A DNA stretch of 64,000 nt from CAYFPX01 sp964519895 (lineage in GTDB: Bacteria > Myxococcota_A > UBA796 > CAJQPC01): contig CAZFLE010000013.1 of the NCBI GenBank assembly GCA_964519895.1, positions 32,642 through 96,641 of the forward strand. Direction: 5' to 3'. Both the position numbers and the translations under genes were made by a program. The number at the start of each line of letters is the position of its first letter. Position 1 is the first letter of the stretch. Below the pieces are notes generated by a model. That model ran no database searches. It saw only the letters and a list, made by a program, of their open reading frames with translations, and was not told the DNA's origin. Shown in pieces: positions 22,262-32,123 of this stretch.

Positions 22262-25005
22262 GACAGGGCCTCCGAGTCCTGATCCAGCAGCGCTTGGGCC
22301 GCGCGGGGGTCCACCTTGCCGGCGGGCCCCAGGGGAAGTGCCTCTACCACCACCAGCCGTTCGGGGACATGGGCGGGGCTCAGCCGGTCGGCCACCGCTT
22401 GGCTCCAGCCCGACGGGGGCGACGATCCGGCCACCAGGGCCACGATCCGATCCACCCCGGCGCCGTCCCGCCGACTGCAGGCATAGGCCTGGGCGAACCC
22501 GCCCACCTCGACCAGGGCTTCCTCGATCTCCTCGGGCTGGATGTTCTCGCCGTTGTGGTGCAGCAGGAGCCGATCGGCTCGCCCCTCGAGTGCCAGCCAA
22601 CCCTCGGGCCCGATCCGCACCCGATCGCCCGTGCGCACCCAGCCGTGGGCGTCCACGGGCAGCGGCAGGTCCCCCAGGTAGCCCAGCGCCCGGTTGTCCG
22701 TGTAGACCCACAACAGCCCACAGCTCCCCGGTGCCACCGGCCGGCCAGAATCGTCCCGGACCTCGACCAGAGCCCCCACCGGTCGCCCGATGCCCGGATC
22801 CTGGGCCTGGGCCTGGTCGGCCCGGACACCGACGCAGATGCCGCCGGTCTCGGTGAGGCCGTAGTAGTTCAGCACCGCGATCCCGAAGGCGTCGGTGAAG
22901 CCCTGCCGAAGGGCGCGGGGTAGCGGTGCGCCGGTGCACAGGACCGCGCGCAGCCCCTGGAGCAGGGGCTTCAGGCGAGGTCCCGTGCGCAGGCAGCCCG
23001 CGAGCCAGGCGGGGGTCGTGGTCACGTGGGTCGCCCCCCAGCGGGCAGCGATCCCGGCCACACCGGCCGGGGAGGCCAGGTCCTTGTCCTGGGGGATCAG
23101 CAGCGAGGCCCCCTCGATCAGCGGCGCCACGCAGGCGTTGCGCAGCCCGCTCATGGTGTGCACCCCGCCCGTTCCCAACAGCCGGTCGGACCGCTCCAGG
23201 CCGAAGCAGTCCGACAGAGCGGTGGCGGACCGGGCCAGGGAGCCGTGGGACAGCCGGACACCCTTGGGCGGGCCCGAGCTGGCGCTGGTGAACAGGACGG
23301 CGGCTTCCTGGTCCTCGGCCGCCGGCGGAAGCGTGCCCAGGGGCTCACAGGCCCCGCATGCCTCTGCAAAGGACGGCAGAGGCCCGTCGGCGTCACCGAA
23401 GCCCAGCGCTGCCCCTGGAGGAAGTGGCCATCGGGAGAGATCGGCGAGCAGGGTCAACACGGGCTGGACCTGGGCGACCACCCCGGCCAGGCGGTCCGCG
23501 CCCAGGGCATCGCTGACCGGCACGAAGCTCGCCCCGAGCAGGGCTGTGGCCCAGAACAGCAGAGGCAGCTCCGGGTGCATCCCGGACTGGGCGAGCACCC
23601 GGGTGCCCGGACCGACCCCCAGCCTGCGCAGCAGGGTCGCCGCCATGCGCACCACCAGGTCGGCGTCGGCGTAGCTGAAGACGCTGCCGTCTCGTGCCCC
23701 GACCCACAGCGGCTCACCGCCGTGGGCCTGGACGCGGGTCTGCCAGAGCCGGGTCAGGGTGTCGGTGCCGGGCAGGGGGAGCACGTGCTGCGTGCGGTAG
23801 TAGGCCTGGAGCCGGGCTGTGGCCGCCGAGACCGGAGCCAGCCGAATCAGCTCCGCCCGCTCCAGAGCCTGCAATCGCTCCAGCGCTTCGGGGACCGGGA
23901 TGGCGGCGCGCTCTGCGAGCTCGGCCACTGTGTCGAAGCGAGCCGCCCGGAACAGCAGGGTCCGGTCCACGGTGTCCAGCGGCGGGGACTCCAGGCGCGC
24001 GGCATGGGCGGGGTGGCGGGCCAACATCTCCCCCGCGCCCCCGGCCATGGCTTGCGGGTCGGGGCCTGCCTGGCCCGTGGCCGGGTCCAGCCGCGCCAGC
24101 GGGTTCAGCAGCACCCGGTCGTCCTGGGCCCGAGGCCGGCGGGCTGGCCGGCTCGCTGCCGGCGCCGTGGGCCCCACCCACAGACAGGCATTGTAGTGAC
24201 GCCGGCGCACCACCTGGTGCGGGTCGACGCCCACAGCTGCGCTCAGGAGCGCCTTCTCCGACAGCACCCAGCCCTGTTGACCCGGACCCAACACCCTGGC
24301 GAAGAGCTGCTCGTAGTCCCGCTGGGTGCGCAGGGTGCCCTCCCGGGCGAACCATGGGTCCGGCTCGGCGTCGGCCAGGTGGACGTGGGGAAAGACCAGC
24401 GGCGCGTTCGGGGCGGCGACCCGCAGGCACTCGGCCAGAAAGCGCTCGGGGTCCGCGTGGTGCACCAGATCGTGGCCGTACACCAGCGCGAAGCTGTCGT
24501 CCTGGAAGGGGAGGGCGGCCAGCGGATCGAAGAAGGCCACGTCCCAGTTGTCCGGACGCAGGTCCTCGGAGAGCCACCAGGCGTAGCCCCGCACGCCGAG
24601 CACGTCTCGAGGCCCGATCCAGCCGCTCAGGACTTCGGCGTCGGGGAAGAGCCCGGCGAGCAGGGCCCCGCTCCACCCGGTCCGGCAGCTCAGGTCCAGG
24701 ATCCGATCCCTTGGTGCCAGCCGCTCTCTCAGGCGAGGGATCAAGGGCAGCAGGGCCCGCTGGGCCTCGTTGAAGGGGTCGTAGGCGGCGTACAGGTCCC
24801 AGGCCGGACGACGGGCCTTGCGGGCCCACTGGCGGCCCTCTGTCGACCGGTCCTCCAGGGGCGGCGGCGCCTGCCCGCCCAGAAAGGCCAGGCCGCGGGT
24901 CTCAGGGGCCACCCGCCCACACCCGGCACAGGTCAGCCGCGGGTCCAGTGGCCCCCCGCAGCCGGCGCACAGGGCCCGCTCGCGCCAGCTCCCCTCAGGC
25001 CGCAC
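22258..25005 (-). CDS. Zinc-ribbon/SAM-methyltransferase-adenylation fusion protein
   Basis: 915 residues with an unusual domain order. Residues about 13-30 have CAGCGGPLDPRLTCAGCG, a zinc ribbon. Residues about 70-260 form a class I SAM methyltransferase (ILDLSCRTGWSGALLAG is motif I; AFFDPLAALPF follows). A helical segment of roughly 100 residues (about 300-400) resembles a winged-helix linker. From about 440 an adenylate-forming enzyme begins: FTSASSGPPKGVRLSHGSL (A3), YYGLTETGG (A5), VRTGDRV, GRADRLLLHHNGENIQPEEI (A8) and AGKVDPRAAQ (A10 Lys). It should activate an acid and may methylate it or its product. It is the first large gene of the dlt-like operon. Confidence 0.8.
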   Translation of the reverse strand: MRPEGSWRERALCAGCGGPLDPRLTCAGCGRVAPETRGLAFLGGQAPPPLEDRSTEGRQWARKARRPAWDLYAAYDPFNEAQRALLPLIPRLRERLAPRDRILDLSCRTGWSGALLAGLFPDAEVLSGWIGPRDVLGVRGYAWWLSEDLRPDNWDVAFFDPLAALPFQDDSFALVYGHDLVHHADPERFLAECLRVAAPNAPLVFPHVHLADAEPDPWFAREGTLRTQRDYEQLFARVLGPGQQGWVLSEKALLSAAVGVDPHQVVRRRHYNACLWVGPTAPAASRPARRPRAQDDRVLLNPLARLDPATGQAGPDPQAMAGGAGEMLARHPAHAARLESPPLDTVDRTLLFRAARFDTVAELAERAAIPVPEALERLQALERAELIRLAPVSAATARLQAYYRTQHVLPLPGTDTLTRLWQTRVQAHGGEPLWVGARDGSVFSYADADLVVRMAATLLRRLGVGPGTRVLAQSGMHPELPLLFWATALLGASFVPVSDALGADRLAGVVAQVQPVLTLLADLSRWPLPPGAALGFGDADGPLPSFAEACGACEPLGTLPPAAEDQEAAVLFTSASSGPPKGVRLSHGSLARSATALSDCFGLERSDRLLGTGGVHTMSGLRNACVAPLIEGASLLIPQDKDLASPAGVAGIAARWGATHVTTTPAWLAGCLRTGPRLKPLLQGLRAVLCTGAPLPRALRQGFTDAFGIAVLNYYGLTETGGICVGVRADQAQAQDPGIGRPVGALVEVRDDSGRPVAPGSCGLLWVYTDNRALGYLGDLPLPVDAHGWVRTGDRVRIGPEGWLALEGRADRLLLHHNGENIQPEEIEEALVEVGGFAQAYACSRRDGAGVDRIVALVAGSSPPSGWSQAVADRLSPAHVPERLVVVEALPLGPAGKVDPRAAQALLDQDSEALS

Positions 25006-26419
25006 GGCGCCTCCGAAGGCCCACGAGCAAGCCCAGGGCGGCCAGGCCCCAAGCGCCGTCGCGGTGTGCCGGCCCGGCGCTGCAGCCCTCGCAGCGACTC
25101 ACGGGATCCGTGCCGCCGGAGTCGGCGGGCGGCGCCGAGTCGCGGGTGTCCGTGTCGCCGGAGTCCGGCGCACCCGAGTCCGTCGGTGCGTCGTCGGAGA
25201 TGAGCCACAGCCCCTCGGCGTCGGTCGCCAGGTGGAAGCCCTCTCCGTCGACCAGGGTGGCCCCGTCGGCGGTGATGCCCGGCCCGCGGATCAGCAGCGT
25301 GCGCACCCCGCTGGGCGCCTGGAGCAGCCGCACCTGCCCGGCCAGCGTGGCCGTCTCTGCCGTCGGCGGGTCGGCCCCGGGATCCAGACCCAGCTGCCCC
25401 GCGGGGCCCAGGGTCAGGGCCTCGACGGCCAGGGAACCGCCATCCCGAAGCCACGCGGCCCCGCCGTCGTCGACGGTCAGGCTGTCCAGGGTGACCGCGC
25501 TGTCGATCCCCACCAGGGGCCACACCGCGCCGCCGACCACCGACCCCGGGTCCGCCTGGGCCGCGGTCCAGCGCGCCCAGCTGTGCACAAAGGCCTGGGG
25601 CACCGGGCCGAAGGGATCGTCGAAGACCACGTCGTGGGCCGTCTGCTGGACCCGATCGATCGCGTCGGCGGGGACGATGTCCGGGGGCGGCAGGCCGATC
25701 GGCGAGCGCCCCGTCAGGCCGCCGTACAGGATGCAGGCCGCCAGATAGGAGCCGCTCTCGCTGGGATGACCGCCGTCCTCGTAGAACAGGTCGTGGAAGG
25801 CCGTGCCCTCGGCCACCGGGTCCTGTCCGTCCGCCACGAGCTGGTCGTGGATCTGCTGGTAGCCCAGCCCCGCAGGCGCCACGAACACCGGCCTCTCCGC
25901 CGTGGACCACTCCGACGCATAGGCCAGCACCCCTTCGGTCAGCCGGTCCTGCATGGCGCTGTAGTCCGGGTAGATGTCCGGGTAGCGGTCGTCGCCGTCC
26001 AGGCGTCCCCAGGTCAGCAGCAGGATGGTGTCCGCCGGAAGGCCCGCGACCAGCTCGTTCAGGGCCCCGCCGGAGCGCAGACTGTCGTCGTACTGGTTGT
26101 CTCCGGGCCCGAATCCCGGGATCGCGCCGTGGTCCTGGAACAGTACCAGGTCCCAGTCCCCGCCGGGACTGAGCAGCTCGGGGTACCAGGCGCTCTCGGC
26201 GTCCAGGGTCTCCAGCAGGTGGTCAGCCAGGCCGTAGCCGGGCCCCGTGAGCCGTCGGGTACCGACCTCTGGCCACTCGTCGACCGACGCTTCGAGGGCC
26301 TTGGCCAGGAAGTTGTCGATGCCGCTGTTGTAGTCGATGAAGCTGTTGCCGAGCATCAGCGTGCGCTGGTCCGCAGCGTGGACCAGCGGCAGCAGCAGCG
26401 CCAGCAAGAGGGGGGGCAC
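24995..26419 (-). CDS. Secreted SGNH-fold protein with MYXO-CTERM-like tail
   Basis: 474 residues. Signal peptide (LLLALLLPLVHA), then LMLGNSFIDYNSGIDNFL, which is the GNS form of SGNH block I, and GGHPSESGSYLAACIL near residue 225, which is block V (His). A beta-rich domain follows. The C-terminus has an acidic Thr/Ser/Asp linker, then CEGC, a hydrophobic helix (WGLAALGLLVGL) and RRRRAA, the MYXO-CTERM type sorting signal. It is probably a surface-exposed esterase. Its stop overlaps the start of the methyltransferase-adenylation gene by 11 bp, so it belongs to the operon and may trim or accept the acyl modification. Confidence 0.75.
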   Translation of the reverse strand: MPPLLLALLLPLVHAADQRTLMLGNSFIDYNSGIDNFLAKALEASVDEWPEVGTRRLTGPGYGLADHLLETLDAESAWYPELLSPGGDWDLVLFQDHGAIPGFGPGDNQYDDSLRSGGALNELVAGLPADTILLLTWGRLDGDDRYPDIYPDYSAMQDRLTEGVLAYASEWSTAERPVFVAPAGLGYQQIHDQLVADGQDPVAEGTAFHDLFYEDGGHPSESGSYLAACILYGGLTGRSPIGLPPPDIVPADAIDRVQQTAHDVVFDDPFGPVPQAFVHSWARWTAAQADPGSVVGGAVWPLVGIDSAVTLDSLTVDDGGAAWLRDGGSLAVEALTLGPAGQLGLDPGADPPTAETATLAGQVRLLQAPSGVRTLLIRGPGITADGATLVDGEGFHLATDAEGLWLISDDAPTDSGAPDSGDTDTRDSAPPADSGGTDPVSRCEGCSAGPAHRDGAWGLAALGLLVGLRRRRAA

Positions 26420-26467
26420 GGGCGGAATCGTGCCACCTCGCCGCGGGCGTCGCCACTCCGCCCGACG

Positions 26468-27292
26468 TCACTCCGCCAGGAAGCCCAGTCCGTCGATCAG
26501 GACCAGCGGACCGGTGTCGTCGTGGTCGGCCCCGGCATAGCTCTGGTCCCGGCTCGCAAATCCGTCCTCGTCCCGTTCCGCGAGCTGCGCGACCAGGGTG
26601 TCAAAGGCCACCAGCGACAGCGTGTCCTCGAATTCCCCCATGCCCAGGAACAGCTTGCGAGGTGTCTGGGCGCTGCCCAGGGTCGCCTGGTCCAGGTCGA
26701 CCTGGAGCAGGTGATCGTCAGCCCAGCCCAGGGTCGGACTTGCCGACAGCAATCGAGGGAACACCGGGTCGGCCAGCGCCGCCTCCTGGTAGAGCACCCA
26801 GGCTGCGAAGTAGCCCCCATAGGAGTGGCCCAGCAGCGTGTTCCCGGGCTCGGCCGCGATGGGCCAGCGCGCCTCGACCCACGGCACCAGCTCGTCGGTC
26901 AGGAAGCCGTAGAACTGCTCCCCGCCGCCACTCAGGGGCTCGCGCTCGTCGTAGGGGCTCAGGTAGTCCCGGTTCCGATTCAAGGCGCCTGGATCGGGGT
27001 AGCCGATGCCCACGGAGATCAGGGGATCCAGCGCCGGGTGGTCCGGGAGCAGCTCCCGGAACAGCGCCGTGTTCCAGTCGGCGTCCAGGTAGTAGATGGC
27101 GCTGCAGGCCCCCTCCTGGCACGCGGCGGGCACGTGCACGTAGATGCAGTAGTCGTCGTCGACGGTCTCGCTGCGAAGGACCTGGACGGTCCAGGACTCG
27201 GCGGCTCCGGTCTCGGCGGGCCGGCAGGCCAGCATCGTGGTGGCGAGGACGGTGAGCACGGGCCGCAGTGTAGAGCGACGCTGCGGGGGCAC
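26468..27292 (-). CDS. Alpha/beta-hydrolase esterase lipoprotein
   Basis: 274 residues. The nucleophile elbow is LLGHSYGGYFAAWVLY (Gly-His-Ser-Tyr-Gly), in the fold of enterochelin esterase/putative esterase D, with the substrate-strand region VGIGYPDPG preceding it. The N-terminus (GTG 27292) gives a basic start then VLATTMLAC, a lipobox, so it is likely a lipoprotein; GTG 27259 would shorten the signal. The catalytic His and Asp lie in the C-terminal part (candidate AGADHDDTGP). It lies 48 bp upstream of the SGNH gene and could be the first gene of the same transcript. It is divergent from the VCBS gene, with 33 bp between. Confidence 0.75.
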   Translation of the reverse strand: MPPQRRSTLRPVLTVLATTMLACRPAETGAAESWTVQVLRSETVDDDYCIYVHVPAACQEGACSAIYYLDADWNTALFRELLPDHPALDPLISVGIGYPDPGALNRNRDYLSPYDEREPLSGGGEQFYGFLTDELVPWVEARWPIAAEPGNTLLGHSYGGYFAAWVLYQEAALADPVFPRLLSASPTLGWADDHLLQVDLDQATLGSAQTPRKLFLGMGEFEDTLSLVAFDTLVAQLAERDEDGFASRDQSYAGADHDDTGPLVLIDGLGFLAE

Positions 27293-27325
27293 CCCGTGAA
27301 CGGTTTTGCGGCTACCCTCCAGGCG

Positions 27326-29011
27326 ATGTCCGCCTCTACCTTGCTGCTGCTCGCGGCCTGTTCCGGCACGGCAACCACAGTCGGGACGGACTCGGCGACG
27401 GACTCCCAGGACAGCGCCACAGACAGCGCCGACCCCAGCCTGATCCCGGTCTCCGTCTCGGCCAGCGGCGCCATCTCCTGCCCAGCACCGGACCTGAGAG
27501 CGGCCGAGCCCATGGTCCTCCAAGACGGCGGTGCGGACTGGCAGGCCCAGCTGGCCAGCGTGTCGCCGGACACCACCGCCTATGGCCAGGGCGTGGTGGT
27601 CGGGGACTTCGACGGCGACGGCCTGTTCGACCTGTTCCTCCCCAACGCCGGCATGGACGAGCTGTTCCTGAACGCCGGCGACGGCACCTGGGCCCTGGCC
27701 CCGCCGGGCCACCTGCCGGAGAACACGGACCTGACCGAGGCCGCCAGCGCTGTGGACGTCGACGACGACGGCGATCTGGACCTGTTGGCGGTGAACCGAG
27801 GAAACCCCAACGCGCTGTGGCTCAACGACGGCAGCGGGCGCTTCGCGGTGCACGACGCCGGCTTCCAGCAGGAGGACTTCGGCAGCATCGGCAGCACCTG
27901 GGGCGACGTGAACGGCGACGGCACCCTGGACCTGTTCGTCGGGGCCCACTTCAGCCGGGCCAACCAGGAGGGGCGCAAGCCACCGCCCAAGGACAGCCAG
28001 GGCTTCGGCACCGGTGATCCCAACGAGTTCTACCTGGGCCTGGGGGGTGGCGACTTCGAGAACCGCGGCGACGTGATGCTCCCGGACACCATGCGGTGCT
28101 TCACCTTTGTGCCCGGCCTGCACGACCTGGATCTGGACGGCGACCCCGACCTGTACCTGGTCAACGACTTCGGCACCTTCCAGATCCCCAACGTGCTGCT
28201 GCGCAACGACAGCTTCGACCAGGAGCCGATCTGGACCGACATCTCCGAGGCGAGCGCCGCCGGCCAGCCCCTCCAGGGCATGGGCCTGGGGGTCGGGGAC
28301 GTCAACGGCGACGGCTATCCGGACCTGCTCGTGAGCAGCTGGTCCGAGCTGGCGCTGTTCACGTCGAGTCCGGACGGGGTGTACGTCGACGCGGCCGCCA
28401 GCCGTGGCCTGGTGCTGGGCCAAGACAACCGCCACGTGGCCTGGGGCGTCGAGCTGGTGGACCTGGACAACGACGGGGACCTGGACGCCCCGGTGTCCTT
28501 CGGCCAGGCGCCCGGCCTGGGCGAGAACTCCCCCGAGACCAACCCCCTGGCCCAGCCGGACGGGCTGTGGCTGCAGCAGGACGACGGGCAATTCGTCCAG
28601 GCCGCCGACGACTGGGGCATCGCGGACCCGGAGATCGCGATGGGCTTCGCGGTGGCGGACCTGAACGACGACGGCTTCCCAGATCTCGTGAAGCGGTTCG
28701 TCAACGCCCCGGCGCGCATCTACCTGGCCCGATGCGACGACAGCGCCTGGCTGCGGGTGCGGCTGCATCAGCCCGCCCCGAACGTGGACGCGGTGGGCGC
28801 CCGGCTCGTGCTGACGGCTGGGGGCGAGACCCAGGTGCGCGCCATCGCCGTGGGCGGCACCAGCCTGTCGTCTTCGGCGCCGCCCGAAGCCCACTTCGGT
28901 CTGGGCTCCCACGATCGGGTGGACCGCCTGGAGGTGCAGTGGCCGGACGGTCAGCGCTCGGCCATCCGCGACCTCGATGCGCGGCAGATCGTGGACCTGA
29001 CCCGGGAGTGA
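27326..29011 (+). CDS. VCBS/FG-GAP repeat lipoprotein with ASPIC/UnbV domain
   Basis: 561 residues. STLLLLAAC is the lipobox, then an acidic Thr/Ser/Asp linker to about residue 40. Repeats of the VCBS/integrin-beta type carry DxDxDG-like calcium loops: DFDGDGLFDLF, VDDDGDLDLLA, DVNGDGTLDLF, DLDGDPDLYL, DVNGDGYPDLL, LDNDGDLDAP, LNDDGFPDLV. The C-terminus (DAVGARLVLTAGG to VDRLEVQWPDGQRSAIRDL) is the ASPIC/UnbV domain. Such proteins are secreted, calcium-binding beta propellers. Function unknown. Confidence 0.8.
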   Translation: MSASTLLLLAACSGTATTVGTDSATDSQDSATDSADPSLIPVSVSASGAISCPAPDLRAAEPMVLQDGGADWQAQLASVSPDTTAYGQGVVVGDFDGDGLFDLFLPNAGMDELFLNAGDGTWALAPPGHLPENTDLTEAASAVDVDDDGDLDLLAVNRGNPNALWLNDGSGRFAVHDAGFQQEDFGSIGSTWGDVNGDGTLDLFVGAHFSRANQEGRKPPPKDSQGFGTGDPNEFYLGLGGGDFENRGDVMLPDTMRCFTFVPGLHDLDLDGDPDLYLVNDFGTFQIPNVLLRNDSFDQEPIWTDISEASAAGQPLQGMGLGVGDVNGDGYPDLLVSSWSELALFTSSPDGVYVDAAASRGLVLGQDNRHVAWGVELVDLDNDGDLDAPVSFGQAPGLGENSPETNPLAQPDGLWLQQDDGQFVQAADDWGIADPEIAMGFAVADLNDDGFPDLVKRFVNAPARIYLARCDDSAWLRVRLHQPAPNVDAVGARLVLTAGGETQVRAIAVGGTSLSSSAPPEAHFGLGSHDRVDRLEVQWPDGQRSAIRDLDARQIVDLTRE

Positions 29012-29188
29012 GCGCCCGCCCCGCAGCGCGGCCGCGGATCCCCGGTCGGGCCGCTGGACAGCGGCCGCTCCCGATTGGGCCCAGTCGGCCGTTCCGCCTC
29101 CCAAAGCCCCTGATCCCTTGGTGTTGGCGCCCGTTGGCGCGGTAACGTGCAGCCGTCGGGCGGAGTTCCCCGGTCCGACAGGCACGCC

Positions 29189-30922
29189 ATGGACCGCACC
29201 GCCCCAAGGCACCGCGGCGACGGCCCTCGGGACGTCCCACTTCCGGCCCTCTCCGGCCAGGGCCGCGAGCTTGTGGACCGCCCGCTGGCAGGCGCCGACG
29301 AGCTCGAGAGCTGGGTGGTGGACTGGTCGTCCTGGGTCGGCGACGTTCGCGCCTGGTGGCGCGGGCGGCGCGTGGTCCCAGAGACCCGCCTCGAGGCCGC
29401 CCGCCAGGTCAACGAGGCCCTGCAGCCGCTCCACCTGCGCATCGCGCGGCGGCTGGTCAATCACCCGGCCGCCCGGCACCTGCCCACCGAGGAATTCGGC
29501 CAGCTGCTCCGGCGGACCCGCACCGACGTCGACCTGTACGCGCCGGAGCTGCAGCTGCTCCGCGCCCAGGAGTCCGCCGCCCTGGTCGAGCTGGACACCC
29601 TGCAGCCCTCCCGGCCCGTGGTGTTCCGCGGACAGAAGCTCCCGGTCCCCGTGGTGGACGGGATGCGCACCGCGGCGAGCCCCGGTCGCCGCGAGGAAGC
29701 CTGGTGGACCCTGGGGGCCCACGACCAACGGCAGCGTCGAGGCGTCGACCTGCTCCTGGACGAGCTCCTGGGCATCCGTGCCAGGCTGGCCCAGGGCGCA
29801 CGGGTCGGCGACTACCCGAGCTTCCGCTGGCGAGAGCAGCGCAGCTTCTCCTTTGGTCCCCAACAGGCCCGGATGCTCCTGGACGGCATCGCGCGGGTGG
29901 TCACCCCGCGGCTCCGGCGCTGGCAGAGCTTGGTCCGTCAGAGCCACGGGCTGGGCCCCTTGAGGCCCTGGGACGACCGGCTCCAGCTGGGGCCGCCGCT
30001 CCACAGCCTGCGGGATCCAGACGACCTGGCGCGGCGGGCCCACCGCGCCTTCGAACGGGTGCACCCGTCCTTTGGCAGCTGGTTCAAGTTGTTGCTCGAT
30101 CAGGGCCTGGCCGATCTGCGGCGCGGCACCCTGGGCGGTCGCCGGGCCTGGACCGCCCACGGGGTCAACCAGATCCCCACCGTGCGCGTCCCCTTCACCG
30201 GGGACCACGACGACCTGGTGCGGGTGCTGCACGAGGGCGGGCACGCCTTCCACGCCCTGGCCCGACGCAGCCAGCGTCTGGTCCAGAACCGGGCAGCCCC
30301 GGTGGCCTTCGCCGAGGTCGCCAGCCACGCGATGGAGCTGATCGGCAGCGAACACCTCGAAGGCGCGGTCTATGGCCGGCGCGATGCCATCACCGCCCAG
30401 CTGCGGGCCCTCGGCCGAGTCGTTCGGCTGCTCTGTGGCATCGCGCGGGTCGAGTCCTTCCAGTTCTGGCTGCACGACCACCCCCACCACGGCCCCCGCG
30501 CTCGCGAGGCCGCCTGGGTCGAGCTGGGGCACCGCTTCGACGGCGACGTGGACTGGACGGGTCTCGAAGCCACCCGAGGCAAGGGCTACCTGGGGCATCG
30601 GGCCCTGCTCCAGGATCCCTTCGGTCAGCTCCCCTATGCAGTCGCCCTGGTGGGTTCGCTCCAGGTCTGGGCCGCCTACCGCCGGGACCCCAAGGCCACC
30701 CTGGATCGCTACATGGCGGCTCTGTCCCTGGGCTGGTCCCAGGACCTGGCCGGACTCTTCCAGGCCGCAGGTCTGGACCTGGACCTGTCTGCCGCGCCGT
30801 TGGAACGGGTCATGGTCACTTGGGACGACCGGGTCGACGCCCTCAGCAGGCAGCTGGAGCGGGCGGGACGAACCCCTGTGCCATCCACCGTCCGCCGCTC
30901 TCGGCCAGGGTCCCTGCGCTGA
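29189..30922 (+). CDS. M3-family metallopeptidase (PepF-like)
   Basis: 577 residues. RVLHEGGHAFHALAR near residue 350 holds the M3 signature His-Glu-x-Gly-His (catalytic zinc ligands), and EVASHAMELIG a little downstream supplies the third ligand Glu (E-x-x-S-x-x-x-E). RGYLG and AYRRDP regions are typical of the C-terminal half of oligoendopeptidase F. It should cleave small peptides in the cytoplasm. ATG 29189 was chosen; GTG 29147 is an upstream option in frame. The HExxH peptide-hydroxylase-like gene follows after 42 bp on the same strand, so it could act as a leader peptidase, but that is inference. Confidence 0.8.
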   Translation: MDRTAPRHRGDGPRDVPLPALSGQGRELVDRPLAGADELESWVVDWSSWVGDVRAWWRGRRVVPETRLEAARQVNEALQPLHLRIARRLVNHPAARHLPTEEFGQLLRRTRTDVDLYAPELQLLRAQESAALVELDTLQPSRPVVFRGQKLPVPVVDGMRTAASPGRREEAWWTLGAHDQRQRRGVDLLLDELLGIRARLAQGARVGDYPSFRWREQRSFSFGPQQARMLLDGIARVVTPRLRRWQSLVRQSHGLGPLRPWDDRLQLGPPLHSLRDPDDLARRAHRAFERVHPSFGSWFKLLLDQGLADLRRGTLGGRRAWTAHGVNQIPTVRVPFTGDHDDLVRVLHEGGHAFHALARRSQRLVQNRAAPVAFAEVASHAMELIGSEHLEGAVYGRRDAITAQLRALGRVVRLLCGIARVESFQFWLHDHPHHGPRAREAAWVELGHRFDGDVDWTGLEATRGKGYLGHRALLQDPFGQLPYAVALVGSLQVWAAYRRDPKATLDRYMAALSLGWSQDLAGLFQAAGLDLDLSAAPLERVMVTWDDRVDALSRQLERAGRTPVPSTVRRSRPGSLR

Positions 30923-30964
30923 TCGGATCGCGGAACACCGCCGGGATCTCCCGGCAGCTACCCT

Positions 30965-32123
30965 GTGCCCGTGACGCAACACGGCTTCCTGGTCCTGCCT
31001 CGCCCGGGCGAGACGACTCTGCGCACCCTTCGGCGCAAGGTCCGCCTGCTGGCCGTGCGCACCCTGGTCACCGCCCGGGTCCCGGGGCCGGTCTCCAGGC
31101 CCCTGGCGCGGTTCCAGGACTGGCTCACCGAGGCCCTGCAGGCACGGCCCGGTGCCGTGCTCGAGGCGGTGGGCAGTCCCGACGTGCTGCCCCAAGTCCT
31201 GTGTCTCGCCGCGGGCCTGACCGACCCTGCGGCGCGGATCGCCGAGGGGGTGCCCAACCTGCTGGCCGCCCTCCCCGAGCGCCCGCCCCAGGCCCTGCTG
31301 TGGGACCACCCCGTGTCCCGGCTGGCCGTGCCCGCGCTCGGTCGTGCCTGGACCTTCGAGCCCCCGCTCCGGGGCCTGGTCGTAGACCCGCTGGGCATCG
31401 AGGTTCGCCACAGCGACGACCGCCTCGAGCGGCTCCCGCTGGCGGGGGGACTGTCCCCCTACCACCCGCTGGCCGACGGCCTGGCGCTGGCGACCCTCGA
31501 CACCCACCCGCTCTCGGACCACGAGGACCACCCGGACAAGTCTGGGAACGCCCTGGACCTGGGCGGGCGCTCCGTCCAGGACTGGACAGCGGCCCTGAGA
31601 GAGGCCCTGGCGCTGATCGCGTTGGCCCTGCCCCACTGGGCGGCCGAGCGCCCGGTGACCCTCACCCGACTCCTGCCCGTGGGCTTCGAGCCCGAGCGGC
31701 ACCTCTCCGCCAGCTACCGCGAGGCCCCAGGGCTGGCTTGGCTGACCTTGCACCCTGACCCGGTGACCCTGGCCGAAGCCATCGTGCACGAGGCCCAGCA
31801 CAGCAAGCTCAACCTGGTGAGCTGGCTCGATCCGGTGCTCGTGAACGGGCAGACGACCTGGACCGAGAGCCCTGTGCGTCCCGATCTGCGGCCCCTGATG
31901 GGCGTGCTGCTGGCGGCCCATGCCTTCGTGCCCGTGGCCATGCTCCACCACCGCCTGGCGGCCCTGGGCCACCCGCTGTCCCAGACCCCGCACTTCGCTC
32001 GGCGCCGCGCCCAGGTCCTGGAGAGCAACGCCCGTGGGCTGTCGGTGATCCAGGAACAGGGGGAGCCGACCGCGCTGGGAGCGCGGGTGGTGCGTGACCT
32101 GGCTGCGCTGCACGCAGGGCTGC

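Noticed and set aside
24818..29011. A 1397-codon open frame on the plus strand
   Set aside because: The first 836 codons are a shadow of antisense genes (methyltransferase fusion, SGNH and esterase) in high-GC DNA. Only the part from ATG 27326, with lipobox and VCBS repeats, is coding.
26468..32113. An 1881-codon open frame on the minus strand
   Set aside because: Only the final 275 codons (esterase lipoprotein) are coherent; the rest is antisense to the VCBS, M3 and HExxH genes, and its translation has shadow-type Gly/Gln/Val composition.
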